Source: an uncultured Oscillospiraceae bacterium (GTDB lineage Bacteria; Bacillota; Clostridia; Oscillospirales; Oscillospiraceae). From it: a stretch of 64,000 nucleotides of DNA. Below, one piece after another: positions 26,271 to 36,634 of the stretch; the first letter of the stretch is position 1; the number at the start of each line of letters is the position of its first letter. A model generated the notes under the pieces. It had not been told where the DNA came from and did no database searches. It saw only the letters and a program-made list of their open reading frames with translations. The translations under genes and the position numbers were made by a program. The stretch covers positions 1-64,000 of the forward strand of contig CATNCS010000003.1 of assembly GCA_950097245.1 (NCBI GenBank). The letters are read 5' to 3'.

Positions 26271-27554
26271 TTACACCTGGGCCAGGGCCTGCTCAATATC
26301 GGCGATCAGGTCGGTCAAATCCTCAATGCCGCAGGAGAGGCGGACCAGATCGGCAGTGATGCCGGCGGCTGCCAGCTCCTGGTCGTTCATCTGACGGTGG
26401 GTGGCGGAGGCGGGGTGAAGGACACAGGTGCGGGCATCGGCCACGTGGGTCTCAATGGCTGCCAGCTTCAGGTGCTTCATGAAGGTCTCAGCGGCGGTCC
26501 GCCCCCCCTTGAAGCCGAAGGACACCACGCCGCAGGTGCCGTTGGGCATATACTTTTGGGCCAGCTCGTAGTACTTGTCCCCCTTCAGGCCGGGGTAGGT
26601 GACAAAGCTGATCTTGGGGTGGTTCTTCAGAAAGCTGGCCACCGCCAGGGCATTTTCGCAGTGGCGGGGCATGCGGACGTGGAGGCTCTCCAGCCCCAGG
26701 TTCAGCAAAAACGCGTTCTGAGGGGACTGGATGGAGCCGAAATCCCGCATGAGCTGGGCGGTGCACTTGGTGATGAAGGCGCCTCCCTGGCCGAATTTCT
26801 CCGCGTAGGTGATGCCGTGGTAGCTGTCGTCGGGGGTGGTCAGACCGGGGAACTTGTCCGCATGGGCCATCCAGTCGAAGTTGCCGCTGTCCACGATGCA
26901 GCCCCCCACCCCGGCCCCGTGGCCGTCCATATACTTGGTGGTGGAGTGGGTGACAATGTCGCAGCCCCACTCAAAGGGCCGGCAGTTGACAGGGGTGGCG
27001 AAGGTGTTGTCGATCACCAGGGGCACGCCGTGGGCGTGGGCAGCTTTGGCGAACTTCTCGATGTCCAGCACGGTGAGGGCGGGGTTGGCGATGGTCTCGC
27101 CAAAGACGGCCTTGGTGTTGGGCTTGAAGGCGGCGTTCAGCTCCTCCTCCGTACAGTCTGGGGAGACAAATGTAAAGTCGATGCCCATCTTCCGCATGGT
27201 GACGTGGAACAGGTTGTAGGTGCCGCCGTAGATGGTGGAGGAGGCCACCACGTGGTCGCCGCAGTTGGCGATGTTGAAGATGGCGTAGAAGTTGGCCGCC
27301 TGGCCGGAGGCGGTGAGCATGGCGGCGGTGCCGCCCTCCATGTCACAGATCTTGGCGGCCACCATGTCGTTGGTGGGGTTCTGGAGGCGGGTGTAGAAGT
27401 AGCCGCTGGCCTCCAGGTCGAAGAGCTTGCCCATGTCCTCGCTGGTAGCGTACTTGAAGGTGGTGGACTGGACGATGGGGATCTGCCGGGGCTCGCCGTT
27501 GCCGGGGGTGTAGCCGCTCTGAACGCACTTGGTGCTCATTTTGTAATCGCTCAT
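26271..27554 (-). CDS. metY: O-acetylhomoserine sulfhydrylase / PLP-dependent transsulfuration enzyme
   Basis: TKCVQSGYTPGNGEPRQIPIVQSTTFKY…HSTTKYMDGHGAGVGG PLP Lys motif. Confidence 0.92.
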   Translation of the reverse strand: MSDYKMSTKCVQSGYTPGNGEPRQIPIVQSTTFKYATSEDMGKLFDLEASGYFYTRLQNPTNDMVAAKICDMEGGTAAMLTASGQAANFYAIFNIANCGDHVVASSTIYGGTYNLFHVTMRKMGIDFTFVSPDCTEEELNAAFKPNTKAVFGETIANPALTVLDIEKFAKAAHAHGVPLVIDNTFATPVNCRPFEWGCDIVTHSTTKYMDGHGAGVGGCIVDSGNFDWMAHADKFPGLTTPDDSYHGITYAEKFGQGGAFITKCTAQLMRDFGSIQSPQNAFLLNLGLESLHVRMPRHCENALAVASFLKNHPKISFVTYPGLKGDKYYELAQKYMPNGTCGVVSFGFKGGRTAAETFMKHLKLAAIETHVADARTCVLHPASATHRQMNDQELAAAGITADLVRLSCGIEDLTDLIADIEQALAQV

Positions 27555-27623
27555 GGAGAACGCCTTCTTTCGTTAAAATCACTGTTAAGAGTAGCGGGAA
27601 ATTTCAGGATTGTCAAGCATTTT

Positions 27624-27700
27624 GTAGGGGCGGGTATTACTCGCCCGCCTTAACAGGACAAGGCCCCGATCCATGCGGGCGGATGATATCCGCCCCTACG
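27624..27700. repeat. palindromic intergenic repeat
   Basis: GTAGGGGCGGGTATTACTCGCCCGCC…GGGCGGATGATATCCGCCCCTACG. Confidence 0.8.
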
Positions 27701-28196
27701 GATTGACGTCCGCCAGCTCGTCCCACAGCACCGCCTCCCGGGGGGACAGCAGCTGATGGCTGCGGTAGGTGACCTGGCGGCCGCCGGCGGTAATCTCCAC
27801 CCCCTCCACCCCCTCCACCTGGGACAGGGTGAGGACGATGGAGTAGTCGGCCAGGCTCAGGGACACGTCGGCCAGCGCCCCGTACTGCTCGGACAGGTCC
27901 ACCAGCAGGACGCCCGGCCGCTCTTCGTCCCAGGTCCACCGCTGGAGGGTAACGCTCCGCGGGAAGGGGGAGGTGAGCCCCTCCTGGTCGGGCCCGGCCA
28001 GCAGGGCCGTCAGCAGGTCCTCGGGGGTGAGCTCCCCCTGATAGGGCTGAGAGGCCAGGGCAGGGCCGTGATTTTCCCCCGAGCCGGCGCAGAACCAGAG
28101 GACGGGGCCCTCTGTGGTCTCGGGTTTCCGGCCGCCGCAGGCGGGCAGGAGCAGGGCCAGGGCCAGCAGAAGCGGGAGCCATCTCTGTCTACTCAT
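27696..28196 (-). CDS. GerMN domain lipoprotein
   Basis: Lipobox LLLPACGG; GerMN-like; TAG stop lies in repeat. Confidence 0.75.
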   Translation of the reverse strand: MSRQRWLPLLLALALLLPACGGRKPETTEGPVLWFCAGSGENHGPALASQPYQGELTPEDLLTALLAGPDQEGLTSPFPRSVTLQRWTWDEERPGVLLVDLSEQYGALADVSLSLADYSIVLTLSQVEGVEGVEITAGGRQVTYRSHQLLSPREAVLWDELADVNP

Positions 28197-29632
28197 TGGC
28201 TCGTCCCCCTTCCTTTCGATTCGGAAATATACCGGGGAAAGCCGGCGGTAAACAGGCTGCCCTCGGGATTCCGGGGCCGGGCGGTGACCCAGCCGCCGTG
28301 GCGGCGCACCGTATCCCGGACGATGGACAGCCCCAGCCCGGTGCCGCCGGCCGCCCGGGACCGGGCCTTGTCCACCCGGTAGAAGCGGTTGAACACCTTG
28401 GGCAGGTCCTCCTCGGGGATGCCCACACCGGTGTCCCCCACCTCCAGAAGGACCTGATCCCCGTCCCGATACACCGAGACAAAGACCTTCCCTCCGCTGT
28501 AGTTGTATTTAATGGCGTTCTCCACCAGGTTGAAGCAGACCTGAGACAGATCGTCCTCGGTGCACAGAATGGAGCACCCCGGCTTCAGGCTCTTTTCCAC
28601 CGTCACCCCCGCCGCGTCGGCCACCGGCTGGAGGCGGGCGACGGTCCGCTCTGTCACCTGGGACACGTCCACCACGTGCTCCTCCCCCGCCGGCAGGCTG
28701 TCCAGCCGGGTGAGGGCCAGCAGGTGCTCGGTGATGCGGGTGAGCCGCTCGGCCTCGGAGCCGATGTCCCCCACAAAGTCCCGCACCATGGCCGGGTCCA
28801 TCTCGTCGGTCTGTAATATGGAGTCGGCCAACAGGCGGATAGAGGCCAGGGGGGTCTTCAGCTCGTGGCTGGCGTCGGAGACAAAGCGGCGCCGGACCTC
28901 CTCGGTGGTCTGGAGCCGGTCGGTGAGCTGGTTGAACTCCCCGGCCAGCTGGGCCATCTCGTCCCGGCCCACAGGCTGAAGCCGGTGGCCGTACTCCCCC
29001 TCGCCCACAATGCGGATGGCCCGCAGCAGGGCGGCGATGCGGGCGGTGAGCATCTTGGAGAAGAAGGTTGACATAATCAGCGTCACCAGAGCGATGACCA
29101 GAGAGATGGTGCGCAGGTTCTGCTGCAGGCTGTACAGCAGCTCCCCCTGGGCCTGATCCACCTCCAGAATATAGATGGAGCCGATGACCATGCCCCGGTA
29201 GACGATGGGCATGGCGGCGGTGGAGGTAAATACCCGGTCCGCGTACCGGGAGCAGAACACGTCGCTGCCCCGCAGGGCGGACACCACCTCCTGGTACAGG
29301 GCGTAGCGGTACTCCTGGGGCACATTCTCCTCCGGCGGAGATTCCTCCCCCTTCTCCGGCTGCCTGGTGCTGTCATAGAGGATGAGCCCCGCGGGGTCGG
29401 TGACCAAAATCCGTTTCAGCCCCATGTTATCCAGCATGTTCATCACCCGGGCCACCTGGTCGGCGGACAGGGACTCCAGCTCCATCAGGGCGGAGGCCAT
29501 CACTGCCGTCTGGCTTTTCAGGGAATCCCGCTTGGAGGCAAACAGCAGGTCCTGGGAGGCCAGCACCGGGTAGGTGTTCAGCAGCACCAGCACCACGGCG
29601 AAGATCACCAGATAGCTCAGGGCGTACTTCAC
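28193..29632 (-). CDS. sensor histidine kinase (HAMP, HisKA, HATPase)
   Basis: VSDASHELKTPLASIRLLADSI; NLVENAIKYN; GDTGVGIPEEDLPKVFNRFYRVD; GTG start. Confidence 0.95.
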   Translation of the reverse strand: MKYALSYLVIFAVVLVLLNTYPVLASQDLLFASKRDSLKSQTAVMASALMELESLSADQVARVMNMLDNMGLKRILVTDPAGLILYDSTRQPEKGEESPPEENVPQEYRYALYQEVVSALRGSDVFCSRYADRVFTSTAAMPIVYRGMVIGSIYILEVDQAQGELLYSLQQNLRTISLVIALVTLIMSTFFSKMLTARIAALLRAIRIVGEGEYGHRLQPVGRDEMAQLAGEFNQLTDRLQTTEEVRRRFVSDASHELKTPLASIRLLADSILQTDEMDPAMVRDFVGDIGSEAERLTRITEHLLALTRLDSLPAGEEHVVDVSQVTERTVARLQPVADAAGVTVEKSLKPGCSILCTEDDLSQVCFNLVENAIKYNYSGGKVFVSVYRDGDQVLLEVGDTGVGIPEEDLPKVFNRFYRVDKARSRAAGGTGLGLSIVRDTVRRHGGWVTARPRNPEGSLFTAGFPRYISESKGRGTSQ

Positions 29633-29692
29633 CTGGAGGGAGGAAAAGAAAGGGACCTTGTTCTTACTGCTCGTGAGGAATCACCTCATCTC

Positions 29693-29718
29693 GTAGGGGC
29701 GGATATTATCCGCCCCCA
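29693..29718. repeat. short palindromic intergenic repeat
   Basis: GTAGGGGCGGATATTATCCGCCCCCAC. Confidence 0.75.
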
Positions 29719-29721
29719 CAT

Positions 29722-30408
29722 TCAGACCTTCGCCAGATAGTAGCCCACGCCCCACTTGGTGCGGATATACTCCGGGTTGGCGGGGTCCAGCTCCAGCTTC
29801 TCCCGCAGGCGGCGGACATGGACGTCCACCGTGCGGTAGTCGCCGATATACTCATAGCCCCACACCACGTTGAGCAGATTCTCCCGGCTGTACACCCGGC
29901 CGGGGTTGCGGAGGAGCAGCTCCATCAGGTCGAACTCCTTGGCGGTGAGCTCCACAGAGACGTCCTTCCGCCAGGCGGCCCGGGCGGCCGTGTCCAGGCG
30001 GATATGGCCGGCCTCCAAAACGCTCTCCGCCCTCTTCTGCTCCGCGGTGCCGGAGCGGCGCAGCAGCGCCCGCACCCGGGCCTTCAGCTCCAGCAGGTTG
30101 AACGGCTTGGTGATGTAGTCGTCGGCGCCGCACTCAAAGCCCATGATCTTGTCGGTGTCCTCCCCCTTGGCCGTTAACATAATAATGGGGACGTTGGAGA
30201 ACTCCCGGATGCGCATACAGGCCTGAAGGCCGTCGATCTTGGGCATCATCAGGTCCAGCAGGATCAGGTCGAAGCTGCCCTCCCGGGCCAGCTCCACCGC
30301 CTGCTCGCCGTCACAGCCCACCTCCACCTGGTAGCCCTCGTGCTCCAGGTTGAACTTGATGCCCTTTACCAGCACCTGTTCGTCGTCTACTACTAAAATT
30401 TTTGCCAT
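29722..30408 (-). CDS. OmpR/PhoB-family response regulator
   Basis: KILVVDDEQ…LILLDLMMPKIDG; C-terminal winged helix DYRTVDVHVRRLREKLE. Confidence 0.96.
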   Translation of the reverse strand: MAKILVVDDEQVLVKGIKFNLEHEGYQVEVGCDGEQAVELAREGSFDLILLDLMMPKIDGLQACMRIREFSNVPIIMLTAKGEDTDKIMGFECGADDYITKPFNLLELKARVRALLRRSGTAEQKRAESVLEAGHIRLDTAARAAWRKDVSVELTAKEFDLMELLLRNPGRVYSRENLLNVVWGYEYIGDYRTVDVHVRRLREKLELDPANPEYIRTKWGVGYYLAKV

Positions 30409-30432
30409 ACTTTTTCTCCTGTTCCTATTTCC

Positions 30433-30460
30433 GTCGGGGCGGCACAGAGGCCGCCCCCTA
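30433..30460. repeat. palindromic repeat at comEA-like 3' end
   Basis: GTAGGGGGCGGCCTCTGTGCCGCCCC on minus strand. Confidence 0.8.
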
Positions 30461-30886
30461 CCCCACGGTCACATACTCCCGCAGATTTTCTAAAATCCCC
30501 GGTCCGATGCCGGAGACCTCCGTCAGCCCGTCCACATTCTGGAAGGGGCCGTGCTCCTCCCGCCAGGCGACAATATCCCGGGCCCGCTTCTCCCCGATCC
30601 CGGGCAGGCGCTGGAGGTCGTAGGCGTCGGCGGCGTTTATGTCGATGGTCTCGCCGGGGAGCAAGCTGTCCGGGCGGGCATCCTCCCCGTCCGCCGCCCC
30701 CTCCGGGGCGTCGGTCTCCTCCGCCGGCGGGCGCCGGGCGGCAGACACCTGATATGGCTCCGGAGTGCTGGTCCGGGCCAGATACCATCCGCTGCAAAAC
30801 AGGGTAAATCCCGCCAGCAGAGCCAGGACTACCGCTGCAAATCTGGATTTTCCCTCCACTGCCCACTCCCCCCTTGCGATTTTCAC
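30458..30886 (-). CDS. ComEA-like helix-hairpin-helix DNA-binding protein
   Basis: INAADAYDLQRLPGIGEKRARDIVAWREEHGPFQNVDGLTEVSGIGPGILENLREYV; TAG stop lies in repeat. Confidence 0.9.
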   Translation of the reverse strand: MKIARGEWAVEGKSRFAAVVLALLAGFTLFCSGWYLARTSTPEPYQVSAARRPPAEETDAPEGAADGEDARPDSLLPGETIDINAADAYDLQRLPGIGEKRARDIVAWREEHGPFQNVDGLTEVSGIGPGILENLREYVTVG

Positions 30887-31015
30887 CGGGCTTTGCTATA
30901 ATGGGACCCAGACTGCCATACCGTAAATTTAAGAAGTTCTTAATTGCCTTTTTCTCTTCGATACGGTACACTGTCTTTACCTGTTTTATTATACCATACA
31001 TATGGAGAATTTCCT

Positions 31016-32380
31016 ATGAAAAAATATCGTTTTCTTTCGCTGGTACTTTTGCTTGCTCTGGCCCTGTCCCTGACCCCCGTCTCCGCCGCCGGCCCTAACC
31101 AGGAGGACCTGGACCTGTTCTGCACCCACGCCGTCCTGCTGGATGCCAACCACGGGGAGATTTTGTACAACATGAGGGCCAACGAGAAGGCCTACCCCGC
31201 CTCCATCACCAAAATCATGACCGCCCTGCTGGTGCTGGAGGCCATCGAGTACGGCCAGCTCTCCCTGGACACTCAGTTGACTGCCGGGGAGACACGGATG
31301 CAAAGCGTTACCTCCTCCTACGTCAACGGCAACATCAAGCTGGGCGAGGTGCTCACGGTGGAGGAGCTGCTGTACATGACCCTCCTGCCCTCCTACGCCG
31401 ACGCCTGCAACATCCTGGCCGTGGCGGTGGACGGCACCATCGAGGACTTTGTGGACCACATGAACCGCAAGGCGGCGGAGCTGGGCTGCCAGAACACACA
31501 CTTCACCAACCCGGTGGGCATACACAATGAGAACCACTACTCCACCCCCTACGACCTGGCCCTCATCATGAAGGCCTGCCTGGAGTACGACACCTATCTG
31601 GAGATATCCCAGGCCCCCAAGCACACCGTGCCTGCCACCGACATGTCCGGCCCCCGGGAGATATACAACACCAACGCCCTGGTCTCCACCTGGAACCACA
31701 GCGGCTACATCTATGACAAATGCATCGCGGGCAAGACGGGCAACACCGACGAGGCGGGCCGCTGCCTCATCGCCGCCGCCGAAGATAACGACGAAATTCT
31801 CATCTCTGTCATCATCGGTTCCGGGCCTATGCCTGTTCCCGGTGAGGAGGATCTGAAGCAGGGCCATTTCCGGGAGAGCAAGCGGCTGCTGGAGTACGGC
31901 TTCAACAACTTCCACCGGGTGACCATCACCAAGGACAGCGAGCCGGTGGGCAAGGTGAAGGTCACCATGTCCCGTCAGGCCGACGAGGTGAACGTGAAGG
32001 CCCAGGGCTCCATCACCAAAACCCTGCCCAAGTCCATGGACGTGGACGATATTGAGACGGATATCCGCCTCTTTGCCGACGAGGTGGAGGCCCCGGTAAA
32101 GGAGGGCCAGGTGATGGGCGTTATGACCCTGTCCTACAACGACGAAGTCTACGGCAAGCTGGACCTGGTGGCCATCACCTCGGTGGAGCGGTCGGAGCTG
32201 CTGTATAAGAAAAAGCAGTTCATTGAGTTCTTCCAGAACGAGGGAGTACGGATTATTCTGGCCGTGGTCATGTTCCTGGCGGCCATTGTGATTCTCAAGC
32301 TCACTGTCTTCCGCCGGAAGAAGCGCCCCAAGGCCGGGGCCGCCGCCCGGCGGGGGAATTACAAGGGGACAAGAATGTGA
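31016..32380 (+). CDS. dacF: D-alanyl-D-alanine carboxypeptidase (serine-type, DacF-like)
   Basis: Signal peptide; YPASITKIMTALL SxxK, SYAD SxN-type, KTGNT. Confidence 0.93.
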   Translation: MKKYRFLSLVLLLALALSLTPVSAAGPNQEDLDLFCTHAVLLDANHGEILYNMRANEKAYPASITKIMTALLVLEAIEYGQLSLDTQLTAGETRMQSVTSSYVNGNIKLGEVLTVEELLYMTLLPSYADACNILAVAVDGTIEDFVDHMNRKAAELGCQNTHFTNPVGIHNENHYSTPYDLALIMKACLEYDTYLEISQAPKHTVPATDMSGPREIYNTNALVSTWNHSGYIYDKCIAGKTGNTDEAGRCLIAAAEDNDEILISVIIGSGPMPVPGEEDLKQGHFRESKRLLEYGFNNFHRVTITKDSEPVGKVKVTMSRQADEVNVKAQGSITKTLPKSMDVDDIETDIRLFADEVEAPVKEGQVMGVMTLSYNDEVYGKLDLVAITSVERSELLYKKKQFIEFFQNEGVRIILAVVMFLAAIVILKLTVFRRKKRPKAGAAARRGNYKGTRM

Positions 32381-32384
32381 AAGC

Positions 32385-32411
32385 AGCGGCTCCGTCAGAC
32401 ACGGAGCCGCT
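32385..32411. terminator. bidirectional terminator
   Basis: AGCGGCTCCGT-CAGAC-ACGGAGCCGCT. Confidence 0.75.
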
Positions 32412-32412
32412 G

Positions 32413-32652
32413 TTATTCTTTATATCTTCTCTTTTTCAGCCCCAGCACAACATCAGCCGAAACCTTATAGTACTTGCACAGAGTAATCAAATGCCTCACT
32501 GGCATCTCGTTTGCGCCGCGCTCATAGCGGGCATACATCGTCTGAGAGGTGCCTAGTATCTCTGCAACCTGTTTTTGCGTCAGGTCGTGGTCCTCCCGCA
32601 GACCCCGTAGATATTCCATATAGTATTCCACTGTGATACCCCTTCTGCGCAA
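32413..32652 (-). CDS. XRE-family helix-turn-helix protein
   Basis: LREDHDLTQKQVAEILGTSQTMYARYERGANEMPVRHLITLCKYYKVSADVVLGL. Confidence 0.88.
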   Translation of the reverse strand: MRRRGITVEYYMEYLRGLREDHDLTQKQVAEILGTSQTMYARYERGANEMPVRHLITLCKYYKVSADVVLGLKKRRYKE

Positions 32653-32759
32653 TATGTATCAGGGTATCAAAGGACAGATATGCACTATTGACTTTAGTAA
32701 ATATTTGTATTAAACTGTTTTTGTAAACCTTCCAAATAATATCGAAATCAGGTGGAGCT

Positions 32760-32921
32760 ATGGAACTAAATTATTTCAAGGACAAGCTTTTTGATCTGCT
32801 CAACGAGACCGATGAGCTGGATATTGCCGATCTGGATGCAGAGGACAGAAAAAATCTGCTCAAAGTCACAATGGCAGACGGCAGTATATTTGAGGTCTCA
32901 TGTCAAGCAATTGAACAGTAA
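32760..32921 (+). CDS. 53-aa small acidic protein (not in ORF track)
   Basis: AGGTGGAG RBS, ATG, MELNYFKDKLFDLLNETDELDIADLDAEDRKNLLKVTMADGSIFEVSCQAIEQ*, followed by terminator. Confidence 0.65.
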   Translation: MELNYFKDKLFDLLNETDELDIADLDAEDRKNLLKVTMADGSIFEVSCQAIEQ

Positions 32922-32949
32922 AAACCGCCGGCGCTGCCGGCGGTTTTTT
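32921..32949. terminator. rho-independent terminator
   Basis: AAAACCGCCGGC-GCT-GCCGGCGGTTTTTT. Confidence 0.85.
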
Positions 32950-34094
32950 CACAGCTTTGTCTCCATGGGGACAGCCACCGTATAGTGGCTGCCGTCCAGC
33001 TGGCGCAGCAGGGCGGACAGCACCCGTGCGGTGCTGCTTCCGCCCTCCAGGGTGAGGTAGACGGTGCGCCGGCGGGTGCCTAGCCGGTTGAGGACAGTGT
33101 TGGCGAAGGCCGTTCCGCCCACGGTGCCGCCGGGCTCCAGAAAGAGGGTCTCCTCCCAGCACACCCAGCCCTTTTCCTCCAGTCCGGCCCGGGCCGCCTC
33201 AGGGGCGTAGGCCAGCGTGGTGCGGGTATGGGTCAGCTCCTCCAGCGCCAGGCGGCCCCGGTTTAAAGTTTCCTCATCCCCGTCAGGGGACAGAATGCCC
33301 ACGCTGTGGCCGCTGCCCAGCATGCGGCGGACCAGGTCGCTCTCCTCTTCCACCACCCGGGGCGACAGGAAAAACAGAGCATACTGTCCGGTGCCGTCCA
33401 GCGTGTTCAGGATGGAGGACAGTCCCTGGCCATCCTCACACCGGAAGGCCAGGTAGGTGGCCACATTGCTCCCGTCCACCTCGGTGGGCACAGAGGGGTT
33501 CGCGGGAGCGGAGGGGGTGGTCTCGGCGGGGCTGAGGCTCTGGGTGTAGTCCCGCAAACGGCTGTTAATAAGCCACCGGGCGTTGTCAATGAAGGTAGCG
33601 TCGTCCAGCACAGTTTCGGCGCTCTTGATCCTCACCAGGTAGCCCTGAGAGATATAGGGCAGCTGATTATAGCTGTACTCCAGTCCAAAAAAAGCGCACA
33701 CCGTGTTCAGCGGCACGTAGGGCTTTCCATTGCGCATAATGGCCCGGCCCTCGCAGGCCATTCCAGTCATGTCGTCCCGGCTGGTCCCGTTTCTCATATC
33801 AAAGGTCAGCATCTGTCGCAGGTTGTAGATTGTGACGCTCTGGCCGCCCCGGCTGTAGCTGGTGTTCAGCCCCAGGCTGATGCCGATGCCGTTTTGACTC
33901 GTGTTGAAAACTGTATAGGGCACATAGAGGGTTCCGCCATACCAGCATGGCATGGTGTCAGAGGCCAGGGGGGCCACGCTGTCGTTGATGCCAGTGAAAT
34001 ACAGCTCGGCCGCCGAAGCGGGTATGGGCCAAAAGACGCCCAGAAGCAGAAGTGCGGTCAACAGCAGCGGCGCTATACGGCATTTTTTCCTCAT
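32949..34094 (-). CDS. secreted protein with copper-amine-oxidase-N-like stalk region and polysaccharide-deacetylase-like region
   Basis: Signal peptide; GKPYVPLNTVCAFFGLEYSYN; C-terminal GHSVGILSPDGDEETLNRG…LRQLDGSHYTVAVPME. Confidence 0.6.
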   Translation of the reverse strand: MRKKCRIAPLLLTALLLLGVFWPIPASAAELYFTGINDSVAPLASDTMPCWYGGTLYVPYTVFNTSQNGIGISLGLNTSYSRGGQSVTIYNLRQMLTFDMRNGTSRDDMTGMACEGRAIMRNGKPYVPLNTVCAFFGLEYSYNQLPYISQGYLVRIKSAETVLDDATFIDNARWLINSRLRDYTQSLSPAETTPSAPANPSVPTEVDGSNVATYLAFRCEDGQGLSSILNTLDGTGQYALFFLSPRVVEEESDLVRRMLGSGHSVGILSPDGDEETLNRGRLALEELTHTRTTLAYAPEAARAGLEEKGWVCWEETLFLEPGGTVGGTAFANTVLNRLGTRRRTVYLTLEGGSSTARVLSALLRQLDGSHYTVAVPMETKL

Positions 34095-34321
34095 GGGCCT
34101 CTCCTCCCCTCTTGATATAATTATATCATAGTATCGTCATTTGAGCAACCACCTCCTTGCAGTCCCGAACTGACACCTGTTGTTTTCCGTGACAGACCGG
34201 CTCCCCCGGAGCTTTGCCCCCGCAGGTATGTGATGCCTGCATTCGGCAAGCCAGGATTTTTATGGTGGCCATTTTATGCCCCACGTGGTATAATAGCTCC
34301 AGAAACTTCGGGAGAAAAGCT

Positions 34322-34735
34322 ATGTGGTTTTTATTTGCTCTGGCCTCATCCATATTTGCGGCCCTGACCTCCATTCTGGCCAAGATCGGCATCGAGGGGG
34401 TCAGCTCCAACCTTGCCACGGCCATCCGCACCTCTGTAGTTCTGCTGATGTCCTGGGGAATGGTGTTTGTCACCAACACCCAGGGTGGTGTTGGTGACAT
34501 CAGCAGGAGAAGCTGGATATTTCTGATCCTGTCCGGCCTCGCCACCGGCGCTTCCTGGCTGTGCTACTACAGGGCTCTGCAAATTGGAGAGGCCTCCAAG
34601 GTGGTGCCCATCGACAAACTGAGTGTGGTGATTACGATGGTGCTGGCCGCCGTGATCCTGCATGAGCAGTTCACGCCCAGGTCCGTTTTGGGCTGTATCC
34701 TGATTGGAGCCGGAACGCTGCTGATGGTGCTGTGA
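34322..34735 (+). CDS. EamA-family transporter
   Basis: MWFLFALASSIFAALTSILAKIGIEGVSSNLATAIRTSVVLLMSW… TM repeats. Confidence 0.85.
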   Translation: MWFLFALASSIFAALTSILAKIGIEGVSSNLATAIRTSVVLLMSWGMVFVTNTQGGVGDISRRSWIFLILSGLATGASWLCYYRALQIGEASKVVPIDKLSVVITMVLAAVILHEQFTPRSVLGCILIGAGTLLMVL

Positions 34736-34862
34736 CGCTATTCCCCTGCAATCTGATACATCAGCTCACAGACCTGGTCCAACGGGAACAGGCCTCGCCT
34801 GGCATCCTCCGCCCTGGCGGGACCGGCGTTGACACGAAATTTACCGGGGAGGGCAAACAGCT

Positions 34863-35192
34863 ATGGCAGACATTCCGCTTCAACCATACGAGTCAGTGGT
34901 CGGCCAGGGGATGATGGCCTACTGGGAGCCAGTGCTGGGAAGCTCGTGCAATGTATGGCGTGGAACAATTTTTGTTACGGATCAGAGGGTATGCTTTCAA
35001 ATTTCCTGGACCACCCACATGGAGGTTGAATTGAAGCGGTCAGAAATCAGCGGCTTTACAGTCGGAAAGCACCTGTTTGCCACCAAAGTGACGATACATA
35101 GCAAATCCGGAGAAAAGTTTACTTTCACCGGCTTTCCTGTGAAAAAACTGCAAGGTTGGCTTCGGAGTTTGGGCATCCCTCAATTGAAATGA
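34863..35192 (+). CDS. GRAM/PH-like domain protein
   Basis: GTIFVTDQRVCFQISWTTHMEVELKRSEISGFTVGKHLFATKVTIHSKSGEKFTFTGF. Confidence 0.65.
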   Translation: MADIPLQPYESVVGQGMMAYWEPVLGSSCNVWRGTIFVTDQRVCFQISWTTHMEVELKRSEISGFTVGKHLFATKVTIHSKSGEKFTFTGFPVKKLQGWLRSLGIPQLK

Positions 35193-35216
35193 TTGGAGAT
35201 AAAGAGGTTTGATAAA

Positions 35217-35246
35217 AACAGGGCCGCCCGTTTGGGCGGCCCTGTT
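35217..35246. terminator. terminator downstream of eno
   Basis: AACAGGGCCGCCCGTTTGGGCGGCCCTGTT. Confidence 0.8.
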
Positions 35247-35261
35247 ACGTCTGTTTAAAGC

Positions 35262-36587
<1,326 letters not shown>

Positions 36588-36634
36588 TCATAGGATTATC
36601 ATTAGAAAGCGGGCTCCCCCGCCGGGACAACAAA

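Noticed and set aside
26214-27653. 479-aa plus ORF opposite metY
   Set aside because: Antisense artefact beginning in a palindromic repeat.
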